From assembly GCA_964020975.1 (NCBI GenBank), contig CAXHWN010002474.1, positions 240,001-304,000 on the forward strand: 64,000 nucleotides of DNA. Reading direction: 5' to 3'. Numbering within the stretch: position 1 is the first letter of the stretch; every line of letters starts with the position of its first letter. This stretch comes from Hermodice carunculata. Taxonomy: Eukaryota > Annelida > Polychaeta > Eunicida > Amphinomidae. Below are positions 33,914-47,000 of the stretch, one piece after another. The position numbers and the translations under genes were made by a program. Below the pieces are notes generated by a model that ran no database searches, was not told the origin of the DNA, and saw nothing but the letters and a program-made list of their open reading frames with translations.

Positions 33914-34970
33914 TTTGAGTGTTGCTCTTCAGTGTCGATCCATATATATATATCGTTTTGATGATAACAGTAATCAGAATATAAAAATAGTTGGTGATAA
34001 CGGCCTATATGTATCATTAAACCAAAATTAGGAAATCTTGGTAAAACATGGTCAGTTTTGTGTAGGCCTACTGTCCACTTTGCTGAATAGTCTGCAGAGT
34101 ACTCTGCAGGTTGCACATGCACAGAAACGCGCTTTGCAAATTGCGAAATGCCAAGTTACTGCGGATGTTGGATCTCTGGGCCTCCTTGGTTAAGACTGGC
34201 TCTGTATACATTTGGCCTATATGTACAAGAAAGCTCATTCTATATATTCATAAAGGTTGGATTAACAGTTAAACAGATTATTTTCCTGTAATAGATGAAA
34301 TTTACATCTGCTGATTGGTTTAAAAAAAATGAGAAAATTCCCTGTATTCCCTCTTTGGTATCCTTCCTGATCTCCAATTAGGTATACAAATTCTGTATAC
34401 CTGTTTTGGGACCAGGTTCATGAATATTAACGGGCACCACCAGGGGTATACATCATTTCAAATAAAAAAATAAGACCTTGTTGCCAAATCTAGTATTCTA
34501 TATGTTGTTAAATGGTTGATGCTCTTCAATAAATTATGTTTTTCATTAGTTTTTATTTCAAATTTATAGTCCTATTACAGGATAAAATCGTCACTACCTG
34601 TCTGTTCAGGGGATACGAGAAAATATCAATGTGAACAGACAGTTAGCAACTAATATTACATTTGGAAGAAAACTTTTTGTTTACTTCATTTGAATGTGAT
34701 TCAGGTTAGTTTTTCAACAATTCTGTTCCTTTCTCTGTTGTTTGAATTATTTCCCTAATTTTTTATTTCATTATTTTTTTCTGTCAAACACTTCCTGTGA
34801 TGGTCAAAAATAAAATGCAATATTTACTTCTTGTGTTTTCTGCTGTTAAGTTCACAATTGAAGGGAACTTCAAGTGATTCATAGAATTGCGGTCCATGTG
34901 CCATGGATTTTCTATTCTAATATTCTCAGGTTTTTCTTCAATTTTTGTTATCCGAGTGAAGAATGTACAA
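33914..34970. other. No gene recognised
   Basis: AT-rich single-copy-looking DNA. I see no splice-bounded open frame and no repeat family. Confidence 0.3.
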
Positions 34971-34972
34971 TG

Positions 34973-34976
34973 ATGT

Positions 34977-35022
<46 letters not shown>

Positions 35023-35050
35023 AATTCATTCGTTACAGATACAAATTAAC

Positions 35051-35086
<36 letters not shown>
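34973..35086. repeat. Adjacent (GAT)n and (TTA)n microsatellites
   Basis: GAT repeats at 34973-35022 and TTA repeats at 35050-35086, 27 bp apart. Confidence 0.9.
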
Positions 35087-35087
<1 letters not shown>

Positions 35088-35799
35088 TACGATATCCCTA
35101 TTTTCTTAAGCAAACTGGACAATGTGCCCAGTCCTGCATAGGTTTTTCATCCGAATCTTCCTTCTGGATCTGTAAACATTGCAGCTACCATATTCATTCC
35201 AATAGTAGCACTTTGTGCTAATGCAAAGATGTCCTGGATCAGACATGGTTTTTGCAGAGTTTTGTGAAAAAAAGATAGGTCTTACTTATGAATAAATATA
35301 CCACCAGCAATTATACTTTTTATATAATCCAACAATAAACCTATTTCTTTCTTCAGAAGCAGTTAGTTTTTTTAAATATTGAAAATACTGAACTTTTAAT
35401 ACCCCACCCACCCAAAAAAAAATAAATAAAAAATAAAAAGTAGGGAGTGTCTTTCTATTAGGGCATGTGCTACAATTGGAATGAATATGGTATAATTTTT
35501 ATGTAGTATTCCAGTTGACACAATACATGCCTTTGAATGTAAACACAAGTTTAATGTTCTATAAAGAACATGCGGTTCATAATTGTACATAAACACAGAT
35601 TGATTGTTTATTTACATGTAACAAAACATGAGAGTTGAGGTGATTTTTCTGAATTTATTGTCCATAAAGTAATCCAGACATTAAAAGAGTATGTCACACT
35701 GACATGGTGGTTTCTTCACTCAGAAAATCTTAGCTTGATTACATGATGTAATGAAGCTAGCTTTAAAAGAAAAAGAAAAAAACTCCTACAATATTTACT

Positions 35800-36035
35800 T
35801 TAAGGAACATATACACCACATTTGAGCTTAAATGTGACTAAGGGTTCTGGAGAAGCTGAAAATAGCAAAAGCAAACAAAGGATCATAAAAAAAATAGGAA
35901 AAAATTGCAGTGCCACTTAGTGAACATTGAAATTATTATGAACTGGGAGTCCAATGGAGTGCTCCTGCATAATATCAAAGCAAGTGGGTGAGAGGTTTGG
36001 GAGAAGAGATTTTTGAAGATTTGCCTGCCAGGTAG
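35800..36035 (+). repeat. Single family A core unit
   Basis: GGAACATATACACCACATTT, then GCAGTGCCACTTAGTGAACA and ATATCAAAGCAAGTGGGTGA appear once, without terminal hairpins. This is an older, isolated remnant. Confidence 0.6.
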
Positions 36036-36222
36036 CATATATATATAAAATCACCAGTTCAAAAGATTACGCAATATGGAACCAATACCTGTGGCACAAT
36101 GGTCATATTACAGTTAAAAAGGAACCAATATATCTTAATATGTGAAAAAATGCTAGTATGAACAAAATATGTGATTTATTAAAAGAGGATGGGTCTGTTG
36201 TTCTTTCATATATAGAGTTTAA

Positions 36223-36454
36223 CCTTTTCCCCCTTGAATTAAGACTGAGTCAACAGCTTTCCTTGGCACCGGTTGGGCACTTAGGGCCCAACCTGTGCCA
36301 AGGAAAGCTTTTGACCTGGGGCATGTGATCTTGATAAGTCTCATGTACATTTCTCATTCAAATTGTTTTTCATAATTGTTGAAATTAGTTGAAAACACTG
36401 AAGCAGACGACAATTGACCACCAGCCGGTTTTGGCCGGTTGGAGGGGGAAAGGG
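36223..36454. mobile_element. piggyBac-type MITE with central palindrome
   Basis: TTAA flanks both sides (36219-36222, 36455-36458). The termini are CCTTTTCCCCCT and, reversed, CCCTTTCCCCCT. A long palindrome (about 36251-36313) has outer arms GTCAACAGCTTTCCT and inner arms TGGCACCGGTTGGGC around ACTTAG. Removing the element and one TTAA leaves the LINE frame open as IEFKEKRNRRVNFVTCYIW, which proves it is an insertion. Confidence 0.8.
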
Positions 36455-37001
36455 TTAAAGAGAAACGGAATAGGAGAGTCAATTTTGTGACATGCTACAT
36501 ATGGTGTTCTGCAGGAAAAACTGGTCTTAAAACTATTTGCAAAGGACCTCAGAGGAGAGGAAAGAAGTTCAAAACTCCTTTAATTTAAAAGATTTTTGAA
36601 ACAGCCAGGGCTAGAAATTTCACAAGTGAAACTTAACAATATTCAGTCTAAGCTATTATACTACTATTTCAACTGAACTTAGAGCCTTCTTGTATCGTTT
36701 TCTATATACAATGTAGACGCTTAAAAACAAACATGTTCTTGATTAAAACAGGCAATGTGGAGTCTGGTCAATGTACATTCTGTGGATCTCAAAAAGAGTC
36801 ATTCATTCATGTATTTTGGGAATGCCCAATCACTTAGAAATTTATTGGTCAACTAAAAACATGGCTAAATTGCAATTTACTGGAAGGACTCAATTTACAT
36901 GTGAGGAAATTTTATTAGGAATTCATATTGAATCCTTAGATTGTATATATATATGATTTTTGGTGTTGCAAAACAGTATATTTGGCATTGTAGAATAGAA
37001 A

Positions 37002-39170
37002 CAAGAGGGCTGTGTGAACAGCCCATGCTCAGCTGATCGTGACATTCATCACACTTGCAGCTCTGTGAACTTGGGAAAGGATCAAGGTCACCGATGTTCT
37101 GAGGAAGGTTGACCATTATTAAAGAACACTAACATGTGCAACATCAAGGTTTAAGTAGTTCTCAAGTTATAATGAAGAGTAAAATTCATGTATGTTGCAC
37201 TGTGACCCCAGAAATAAGGTCAAAGTCATTCATGTACTGTCTGAGCATGACCTTCATACAAAAACATTAACATGTGCAGCATCACGGTGCTAACTCAGAA
37301 CAGATCTCAAGTAATCAAGTAAACAGTAAATTCCGTGTCAGTTGTCCTGTGAATTAGCATTAGAATGGCCATTGACTTACATAGTAATCAATAGGAAAGC
37401 TGCATTGACCCGTAAGTACCCAAGTTGAAAATACTTAAAAATCAGGAATCTAAAGCAGTGCCACCTAGTAAACAACTTTGTTTGACCCTTCCACAAGAAC
37501 ATATCCATCACATTTCAGCTCAATCTAAGTGACAGTTCTGAGAACAAGTGAAAAATAGCAAAACCATATAAAAAATTCATTAAAAAAAAGAAAAAATTGC
37601 AGCCGCACCTGGTGAACAAATTTTGGGAACTACATGTCCCTGGGAGTGTCTATGTACAATATCAAAACAATTGGGTGAGCAGTTTCAGAGGTGAAGAGTT
37701 TTTAAGGTTTGCCCCCAAAAAAGAACAAAAAAATTCATAAAAATTCCAAAAATCAATAGAATGTGACCATATGAACAAACTTGGAAGAGATCCACCCAAG
37801 GAACATCCCCACCAAGTTTGAAGTAAATCTGGCCAAAATTATTTAAGTTATAACCATTACAAGAAATTCCCATGTTAAACTTTCCTATTAAAACTTTTGT
37901 AAAGATTTTGGAACAAAAAAAATCACAAAAAAATCCAAAATTCATTGGAACATGACCATTTGGACAAACCTGGTAGACACCCCTCCAAGGAACATCCCCA
38001 CCAAGTTTGAAGTTAATCTGGATGACTGTTTTGTAGAAGAAGTCGAAAATGTGAATTAGCATTAGAATGCTCATTGACTTCCATAGTAATCAATAGGAAA
38101 GATGCATTGACCAATAAGTGCCCAAATTGAAAACAATGCTTAAAAATCAGGAATCCTCAGCATTCCCACATAGTGAGCAGCTTTGTTTGACCCTTCCACT
38201 GGGAACATATCCACCATGTTTCAGCTTAATCTGAGTGACGGTTCTGGAGAAGAAGTCGAAAATATCTATAACATACAAAAATTCATTAAAAATTAAGAAC
38301 AAAATTGCAGTGCCACCTGGTGAACAAATGGTCAACAAGGAGTCCCTAGGTGTCTTCCCGTGTGATATCAGAGCAATTGAGTAAGCACTTTTGGAGCAGA
38401 TTTTTTTAAGATTTGTCCAAACAAAAACAACAAAAATATTCATTAAAAATCCAAAAATCACTGGAGCATGAACATTTGAACAAACCTGGTAGACACCCAT
38501 CCAAGGTACAACCCCACCAAGTTTGAAGTTAATCTGGATGACGGTTTTGGAAAAGAAGTCGAAAATGTGAATTAGCATAAGAATGCTCATTGACTTCCAT
38601 AGTAATTGATAGGAAAGCCGCATTTTCCTATAAGTACCATAAATGAAAAAATCGTTAAAAATCAGGAATCAGCAGCATTCCCACATTGTGAACAACTTTG
38701 TGTGACCCTTCTACAAGGAACATATCCACCATGTTTCAGCTTAATCTGAGTCACAGTTCTGGAGAAGAAGTCAAAAATAGCTATAACACACAAAAATTCA
38801 TAAAAAATTAGCAAAAAATTGCAGTGCCACCTGGTGAACAAATTAAGAACAAAGTGTCCTAGGGAGTGTTTCTGTGTGATATCAAAGTATTTGGGTGAGC
38901 GGTTTCAGAGAAGAGGATTTTTTTTAGATTTGCCCCAAAAAGAACAAAAAAATTCATTAAAAATCCAAAAATCACTGGACCGTGACCATTTGAACAAACT
39001 TGGTAGACACCTACCCAAGACACATCCCCACCAAGTTAGAAGTGGATCTGGCTGACGGTTTCGGAGAGGAAGTCGAAAATGTGAATTGCAGACGGACGAG
39101 GGACAGACGGACCCTGACGGACGGAGAGCAATAAGATAAGCTTAGCTGACTGACAAGTCAGCTGAGCTAA
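37002..39170 (+). mobile_element. Family A Helentron-like element inside the LINE
   Basis: 5' CAAGAGGGCTGTGTGAACAG; family leader; about four core units; GACGGACGAGGGACAGACGG before the end; 3' hairpin CAGCTGACT/AGTCAGCTG then AGCTAA. LINE sequence flanks it directly (TAGAATAGAAA on the left, AAAGACATCCTG on the right) with no duplicated target beyond A residues. Confidence 0.75.
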
Positions 39171-39267
39171 AAAAGACATCCTGTGTTGACAGGCTATCTT
39201 TAGCTTCTTTTATAGTCAGTACATTGAAACAGAACATTACATTGCCGAAAAGAATAAGAAACTAGAA

Positions 39268-41224
39268 CAAGAGGGCTGTGTGAACAGCCCGTGCCTCAGC
39301 TGATCTTGACATTCATCACACTTGCAGCTCTAAGAACGTGGGAAAGGATCAAGGACACCATGTTCTGAGTAATGCTGACCTTTATAGAAGAACACTTACA
39401 TGTACAATATCAAAGTTCAAGTAGTTCTCAAGTTATAATGAAGAGTAAAATTCATGTATGTTGCAGTGTGACCCCACAAACGAGGTCAAGGTCATTCATG
39501 TACTGTCTCAGCATGACCTTCATACACAATAATTAACATGTGTAGCTAACTCAAAACAGATCTCAAGTTATCAAATAAACAGTAAATTTTGTGTCAGTTG
39601 TCCTGTGAATTAGCATTAGAATGCCCATTCACTTACATAGTAATCAATAGGAAAGCTGCATTGAACGATAAGTACCCGAATTGAAAATCCTTGAAAATTA
39701 GAAATCCAAAGCAGTGCCACCTAGTAAACAACTGTTTGACCCTTCCACAACAACATATCCATCACATTTCAGCTTAATCTGACGGAACGTTCTGACAAGT
39801 GAAAAATAGCAAAACCATACAAAAAATTCCTAAAAAAATTGCAGTGCCACCTGGTGAACAAATTGGGAACCAGGTGTCCCCGGGAGTGTCTTTGTATAAT
39901 ATCAAAGCAATTGGGTACGCAGTTTCGGAGAAGAAAACTTTTTCAGATTTGTCCAAAAAAAAAGAGAACAAAAAAAATCATTAAAAATCCAAAAATCACT
40001 GGAGCATGAACATTTGAACAAAATTGGTAGAAACCCATCCAAGGTACATTGCCACTAAGTTTGAAGTTAATCTGGATGACGGTTTTGGAGAAGAAGTCGA
40101 AAATGTGAATTAGCATTAGAATGCCCATTGACTTACATAGTAATCAATAGGAAAGCTGCATTGACCGACAAGTACCCGAATCGAAAAAATCGTTAAAAAT
40201 CAGGAATCAGCAGCATTCCCACATTGTGAACAACTTTGTTTGACCCTTCTACAAGGAACATATCCACCATGTTTCAGCCTAATCTGAGTGACGGTTCTGG
40301 AGAAGAAGTCAAAAATAGCTATAACATACAAAAATTCATTAAAAAATTAAGAAAAAAATTGCAGTGCCACCTGGTGAACAAATGGTCAACAAAGAGTCCC
40401 TAGGTGTCTTCCCGTGTGATATCAGAGCAACTGAGTAAGCACTTTTGGAGCAGATTTTTTTAAGATTTGTCCAAACAAAAACAACAAAAATATTCATTAA
40501 AAATCCAAAAATCACTGGAGCATGAACATTTGAACAAACCTGGTAGACACCCATCCAAGGTACAACCCCACCAAGTTTGAAGTTAATCTGGATGACGGTT
40601 TTGGAAAAGAAGTCGAAAATGTGAATTAGCATAAGAATGCTCATTGACTTCCATAGTAATCGATAGGAAAGCCGCATTTTCCTATAAGTACCAGAAATGA
40701 AAAAATCGTTAAAAATCAGGAATCCGCAGCATTCCCACATTGTGAACCAATTGTGTGACCCTTCTACAAGGAACATATCCACCATGTTTCAGTTTAATCT
40801 GAGTCACAGTTCTGGAGAAGAAGTCAAAAATAGCTATAACACACAAAAATTCATAAAAAATTAGCAAAAAAATTGCAGTGCCACCTGGTGAACAAATTAA
40901 GAACAAAGTGTCCTAGGGAGTGTTTCTGTGTGATATCAAAGTAATTGGGTGAGCGGTTTCAGAGAAGAAGATTTTTTAAGATTTACCCAAAAAAGAACAA
41001 AAAAAAAAAAAAAAAAATTAAAAATCCAAAAATCACTGGACCATGACCATTTGAACAAACTTGGTAGAGACCCACCCAAGGCACACTTCCACCAAGTTTA
41101 AAGTGAATCTGGCTGACGGTTTTTCAGAAGAAGTCGAAAATGTGAATTGTGGACGACGGACGGACGGACGACGGACGGACGACCCCTCAAAAAACCTCAG
41201 CTGACTGACAAGTCAGCTGAGGTA
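39268..41224 (+). mobile_element. Family A Helentron-like element, second in the LINE
   Basis: 5' CAAGAGGGCTGTGTGAACAG, leader, about four core units, an ACGG microsatellite at 41150-41185, and hairpin TCAGCTGACT/AGTCAGCTGA then GGTAAAAA. The stretch 40340-40980 is almost the same as 38290-38930 in the neighbouring element, so the two copies share recent sequence by duplication or conversion. Confidence 0.75.
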
Positions 41225-41695
41225 AAAATTACCCGCCAAATAAATCATAAAAATCCAAAAATAACTGAACCGTGACCATTTGAACAAACTTGGTAGAAAC
41301 CCACCTTAGGTACATCCCCACCAAGTTTGAAGTGAATCTGGCTCATAGTTTTGGAGAAGTTGAAATTTGAATGGACGGAAGGACAGACAATGGACCATCC
41401 TATAAGCTCAGCTGACTGACAAGTGAGCTGAATAAAAATCACTGAAATGTGGCCATTTGAACCAGCTTCGTAGAGACCCACCCAAGGTACATTCTCACCA
41501 AGTTTGAGGTGAATGTGGTCAGTGGTTTTGGAGGAGACTTCGAAAATGTGAATTGTTGACGATGAGGGAAAGACGACAGGCAGTGGTTCTGGAGAAGTCT
41601 GAAGTGTGAATTTTGGACGCCGACGGAAGACAATGCATGAATTATGGATGTCTAACCAGCACTTAACCTCGGCTGACTGACAAGTCAGCTGTGAT
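41225..41695 (+). repeat. Two extra family A 3' modules
   Basis: Short modules of ~210 and ~260 bp, each beginning in core and ending in a hairpin: CAGCTGACTGACAAGTGAGC (41410-41429) and GGCTGACTGACAAGTCAGCT (41671-41690). LINE sequence resumes after the last one. With 39268-41224 they form a compound with one 5' end and three 3' ends. Confidence 0.65.
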
Positions 41696-41924
41696 AAAAA
41701 ATAGTTAAATAGATGGAACCTAGGTGCACTGTAAAATAGTGAATGTTTCATAAATTTCCTCAATGAATAATTTCTTGTCATTTTTGATAGCCTTTACTGC
41801 CATCTAGAAGGTTACATGTAGTCTTCTAGCAGTCATTTGGAATACATCACTTGTCTAAAAAAAACATTAGTATAGGACAGTCACAGAACCTTGACTTAGT
41901 ATCCAGGTAAAGCAGTGGTACATC

Positions 41925-42980
41925 AGTTTATCCCTTGTATTATGCAACAATAATATCTTGGCCAACTATACATGCTATATGCAGTAACCTTCCCTGAAGT
42001 GATGTGCATACTGTGTGTACATACAAATTTGTATCTGTTCCTCCTTCCGGGTAAACAATGTTGCCATAAAATCACAGCAAACTGAAAGGATAATACTATT
42101 TCCTCTAAGAGTTCTGTTGTGTCCTCCAGCACAATGTTCTTCCCATATCCAAGATAGTATGCCTTTTCTTTTTGTCCATCCCCTGAGGGATTACCAGCTG
42201 TGGCCAGGTATGGTGCTTCAGGTGCCTTTAAGGTATGCATACTTTTCCAGACCTCCTCTCCTGGTTCCTTTCAGCAGATTACAGAAAAGTATTATATATG
42301 TCATGGTAAAGCATGGAGGTTATGGTATTGGTGTGCCCTGGAAGCTCAGTGATGGCAGTTCATATGTCAATGACCACTTCTTGTGAACGGTTTCAGTGTC
42401 TGTATTTACAGCTGTTGTGGCTTTTCTGCTGACAGGATTGCAAACATGTGACCAAGGAATCTGTCATCAATACTGTTTCTGTTAACAGCTTCCGTTGAGG
42501 AGGCAAGTACTTGAACAGTACCTATCACTTCCTTCATGGGACATATTTTGTTTTCTCAGCACTTTCACCTTAGTTTTATTGGAAACACCACCATTGTCAT
42601 AAACTGTACGTAAGCACCCCTTCTTCATGTCATTGCTGCCATATGATTTTGGAACCATGCGGTGTCAAATGTGTCCACCATGTCAGCTCCACATCATTTC
42701 TTTCATCTGCATGGATGATTTTCTCACATATTCGATACTCATTTCCCCCCAATATATAAGTAGTGGTTTACGGTGTTCCAACTGCCACTGACAAGAATCG
42801 TGTTAGATTCGAAACCAGTCTCGCTTCTCTCTGTTAGAGGTTTATCCATCATTAATCTTGCTAGGTCATTTTCTTTTTCATTTTCCATGCTCAACCTGAG
42901 TGTCTCCGTCACTGTCATTCTTGTAATGCTGAAAGTGCAATGAAACACTACATTATTCTTACTTGCCACTTTAAACATGT
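41925..42980 (-). pseudogene. Decayed coding-like region, unidentified
   Basis: Minus-strand frames hold protein-like segments: MFKVASKNNVVFHCTFSI and MENEKENDLARLMMDKPL (42739-42978), NEYRICEKIIHADERNDVEL, YGSNDMKKGCLRTVYDNGG, WSLTYELPSLSFQGTPIP, and KAPEAPYLATAGNPSGDG then QKEKAYYLGYGKNIVLEDT (42100-42235). They lie in several frames with stops between and no clear splice sites. I do not recognise the family; a transposon-derived or dead host gene are both possible. Confidence 0.35.
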
Positions 42981-42999
42981 TAAATGGAAATAACTGTAT

Positions 43000-44010
43000 T
43001 AAGATCTTCCTTCATTTCTCATTTAAGTTAGTGCACAGAAACATTAGATTTATTCATTAAATATGCTACTGCATCAGGTCACTTATTAGTGATATACTGC
43101 ATGATGTAATGAAATAACACCCATATCTGATCTTATATCCAATATGCACATAAGGGACAGTGAACACTGCTCATGTAGTTTGTCCACTGTGAGCCAAAGA
43201 AGTTTTGGACCTTCCTTGATTATATAACTAAGCACCAAAATGATGAAAAAAGAAAAGTCACAGGTCCAAGACCATTTAGCCCATTTCCTGAAATATTACA
43301 TTCCCTCCATGACCCTGAGAAATTAGTCAAGGTCATCCATATGATGCAACACCAAACTTCTGCATGAACACACATAATGAGGTACATTGGGTACCATTCC
43401 CCTTATTCTTTATCATGTTTTTCAACATACTTAAGTGTCCTTTTCTTAACTGCTTAATGACCTTGGAAAAAGGGCCATGGTCAGACATGTTACACAATTT
43501 GATCATTGGCCTAACACATATATTTGGTGTAAGTTTTGCAGTTCCATCTGAGTTCACTATGCCATGAACATCACAATTAAACCATTTCTTCATATGCATT
43601 CCCTACATGACCTTCATGTATGTCAAGGTCACCCATATTATGTGATATTGAACTTCTATATATAATACACATTTGTGGTACATTTTGTATCATATATTGT
43701 TAGCCTTCTTATTTCTCAAGATGTAAATTTAGAATAATTGTTAATACTATGTTCCTATAATAATGTTAAAAATATGTAAAGGTCACCTAACATTTTAGCA
43801 ATTTTTGTCATTGGTCTAATGCATACTAGTGCAAATTTAGAAATTTCACCTTATCCTTAATCAATTTAATGCACTTTTAATACATATGGCGCTAGTTCTA
43901 CTTCATTCTAATGGTTCCTCCATGACTTTACATATAATAGACATTTGTCTTTATAATATTCCTGGACTGGTATATCGATACATGTGCACAAGTTCAGATG
44001 ACAGGACCAT
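43000..44010 (+). repeat. Diverged family F sequence
   Basis: CATGACCCTGAGAAATTAGT then CAAGGTCATCCATATGATGC, and later repeats of TGACCTT...AAGGTCACC at about 130-bp intervals, resemble 6600-6800. Termini are not visible. Confidence 0.45.
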
Positions 44011-44016
44011 AACAAA

Positions 44017-47000
44017 CAAGAGGGCAGTGTGAAAGCTTGTCCTCAGCTATCTTTGACATTCAACCTACATGTCCCACTCTAGTGTAGGGGATGAGGATTT
44101 CGGAGAGGAAGTAAAAAATGTGAGTCTTCATTGCAATTCCATTGACATGCATGGTATTTATAGAGATGCATGCATAAACAAACAGATACCCACACTGAAA
44201 ACTTTGTTAAAAATCAGGGCTCAGCTGACAACGAGATTCATCACACTTGTGGTTCTGCGAACTTGGGATATGATCAAGGGCAACCATGCACTGAGTAAGT
44301 CTGAGTAAGTCTGACCTCTATGGAAGAACTCTTACATGTGCAACATCAAGGGCCATTGTAAAAAATCAAAAAATCACTGAAGCATGACCACTTGCACAAA
44401 ATTGGCAGACAAAAACTTATCAAAGGTACATCCCTACCAAGTTTTGCACAAACCTGGCCAAAATTATTTAAGTTAAAACCCTCACAAGAAATTTTCATGT
44501 TAAACTTTCCTCTTAACATGATTAAAACTCAATGATTTTCCAAAGAGAAAATCATAAAAAAAATTAAAAATCACTGGCGCATGACCATTTGAACAAAGTT
44601 GGTAGAGACTCCCCACTGTTCTTTTCCACCAAGTCTGAAGTCAATCTGACCGACAGTTTCTTCCGAGAAGTCCAAAATGTGAATGTGCATTAGAATGCTC
44701 TTTGACTTTTTTTGTATAGTAATCAATAGGAGTGGTGCATTTACTGGTATGTGCCCGAATTGAAAGAATTGTAGTGTTGCAGTCCCTTGTGTTGAAAAAA
44801 TAAAAAACTAGGAGTCTCTAGGAGTGTTCCTGTGTGATATCAAAAGCAATTGGGTGAGCGATATTGAAGAAAATTTTTTTTGAAGATTTCTCAAAAAAAA
44901 CCCACCAAATGTGCTTTGCCACCGAGTTTGAAGTTAATCTGGATGATGGTTTCCGAGAAGTTGGAAAATTACCATTAGAATGCCCATTGACTTGTACAGA
45001 GTAATCAACGGGAAAGGTGCATTTACTGATAAATACCCAAATTGAATTTTTTTTTTTTTTAATCAGGAATCCACAGCAGTGACACCCACTGAACAACATT
45101 GTTTGACCCTTTCACATGGGACATATAGATCTACAAAGTTTTAGCTAAATCTGAGTGACGGTTCTAGAGAAGTAGTCGAACATAGCAAAAACACACAAGA
45201 AATCATAAACAAGAGGGCTGTGTGAACAGCCCATGCTCAGCTGATCTTGACATTCATCACACTTGCAGATCTATGAACTTGGGAAAGGATCAAGGTCACC
45301 CATGTTCTGAGTAAGTCTGACCATTATAAAAGAACCATTACATGTGCAACATCAAGGTTCAAGTAGTTCTCAAGTCATAATGAAGAGTAAAATTCATGTA
45401 TGTTGCACTGTGACCCCAGAAATGAGGTCAAAGTCATTCCTGTACTGTCTGAGCATGACCTTCATACAAAAACATTAACATGTGCAACATCACAGTACTA
45501 ATTCAAAACAGATCTCAAGTTATCAAGTAAACAGTAAATTTTGTGTCAGTTGTCCTGTGAATTAGCACTAGAATACCCATTGACTTCCATGGTAATCAAT
45601 AGGAAAGCTACATTGATCGATAAGTACCCAAGTTGAAAATACTTAAAAATCAGGAATCTAAAGCAGTGCCACCTAGTAAACAACTTTGTTTGTCCCTTCC
45701 ACAAGAACATATCCATCACATTTCACTTTAATCTGAGTGACAGTTCTGAGAACAAGTGAAAAATAACAAAACCATATAAAAAATTCATTAAAAAAAATTA
45801 GAAAAAATTGCAGTGCCACCTGGTGAACAAATTGGGAACTATGTGTCCCTGGGAGTGTCTATGAACGATATCAAAACAACTGGGTGAGCAGTTTCACAGG
45901 TGAAGAGTTTTTAAGGTTTGCCCCCCAAAAACGAAAAAAAATCATAAAAATTCCAAAAATCAATAGAGCGTGACCATTTGAACAAACTTGGTAGAGATCC
46001 ACCCAAGGCACATCCCCACCTAGTTTGAAGTAAATCTGACCAAAATTATTTAAGTTATAACCATTACAAGAAATTCCCATGTAAAAACTTTTGTAAAGTT
46101 TTTTGGAAAAAAAATTATAAAAAAACCAAAATTCATTGGAACATGACCATTGAAAAAACTTGGTAGACACCCACCCAAGGTACATCCCCACCAAGTTTGA
46201 AGTTAATCTGCATGACGGTTTTGGAGAAGAAGTCGCAAATGTGAATTAGCATTAGAATACTCATTGACTTCCATAATAATCAATAGGAAAGCTGCATTAA
46301 CCGATAAGTACCCGAATGGAAAAAATGGTTAAAAATCAGGAATCTGCAGCATTCCCACATAGTGAACAATTTTGTTTGACCCTTCTACGAGGAACATATC
46401 CACCACGTTTCAGCTTAATCTGAGTAACGGTTGTGGAGAATAAGTCGAAAATAGCTAGAACACACAAAAATTCATAAAAAATTAGTAAAAAATTGCAGCG
46501 CCACCTGGTCAACAAATTAAGAACACAGAGTCCCTAGGTGTCTTCTCATGTGATATCAGAGTGATTGAGTAAGCGGTTTTAGAGAAAAAGATTTTTTAAG
46601 ATTTGTCCAAAAAAAGAACAAAAAAATTCATTCAAAATCCAAAAATCACTGGACCATGACCATTTGAACAAACCTGGTAGACACCCACCCATGGTACATC
46701 CCCACCAAGTTTGAAGTTAATCTGCATGACGGTTTTGGAGAAGAAGTTGAAAATGTGAATTAGCATTATAATGCTCATTGACTTCCATAGTAATCAATAG
46801 GAAAGCTGCATTGACCGATAAGTACCCGAATGGAAAAAAATCGTTAAAAATCAGGAGTCTGCAGCATTCTCACATAGTGAACAACTTTGTTTGACCCTTC
46901 TACAAGGAACATATCCAACATGTTTCAGCTTAATCTGAGTGACGGTTCTGGAGAAGAAGTCGAAAATAGCTATAACACACAAAAATTCATAAAAAAATAG

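Larger units (their letters stand above)
36110..41760 (+). mobile_element. L1/Tx1-like LINE C-terminus split by three insertions
   Basis: The pieces are 36110-36218, 36459-37001, 39171-39267 and 41696-about 41760. They read in order NKICDLLKEDGSVVLSYIEF; NRRVNFVTCYIW; a CTFCGSQKESFIHVFWECP finger (CxxC...H...C, the zinc knuckle after L1-type RT) at 36777-36834; VAKQYIWHCRIE (around 36965-37000); and QYIETEHYIAEKNKKL (39215-39262). The gaps are a TTAA MITE, one family A element and a family A compound. The LINE is the oldest layer and carries further stops and frame shifts of its own. Confidence 0.65.

Noticed and set aside
33909-34122. Minus-strand ORF of 70 codons beyond family B
   Set aside because: It crosses the element border and has no protein-like features.
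34784-35221. Poly-His or poly-Met/Leu proteins
   Set aside because: They come from GAT and TTA microsatellites.
37685-41781. Recurring minus-strand peptides with FDFFSKTVIQINFKLGG and VPWVGVYQVCSNGH
   Set aside because: The peptides recur more than ten times in the window because the family A core repeats; frames break at unit borders and there is no start or splice context. I considered a repeated secreted protein family and dropped it.
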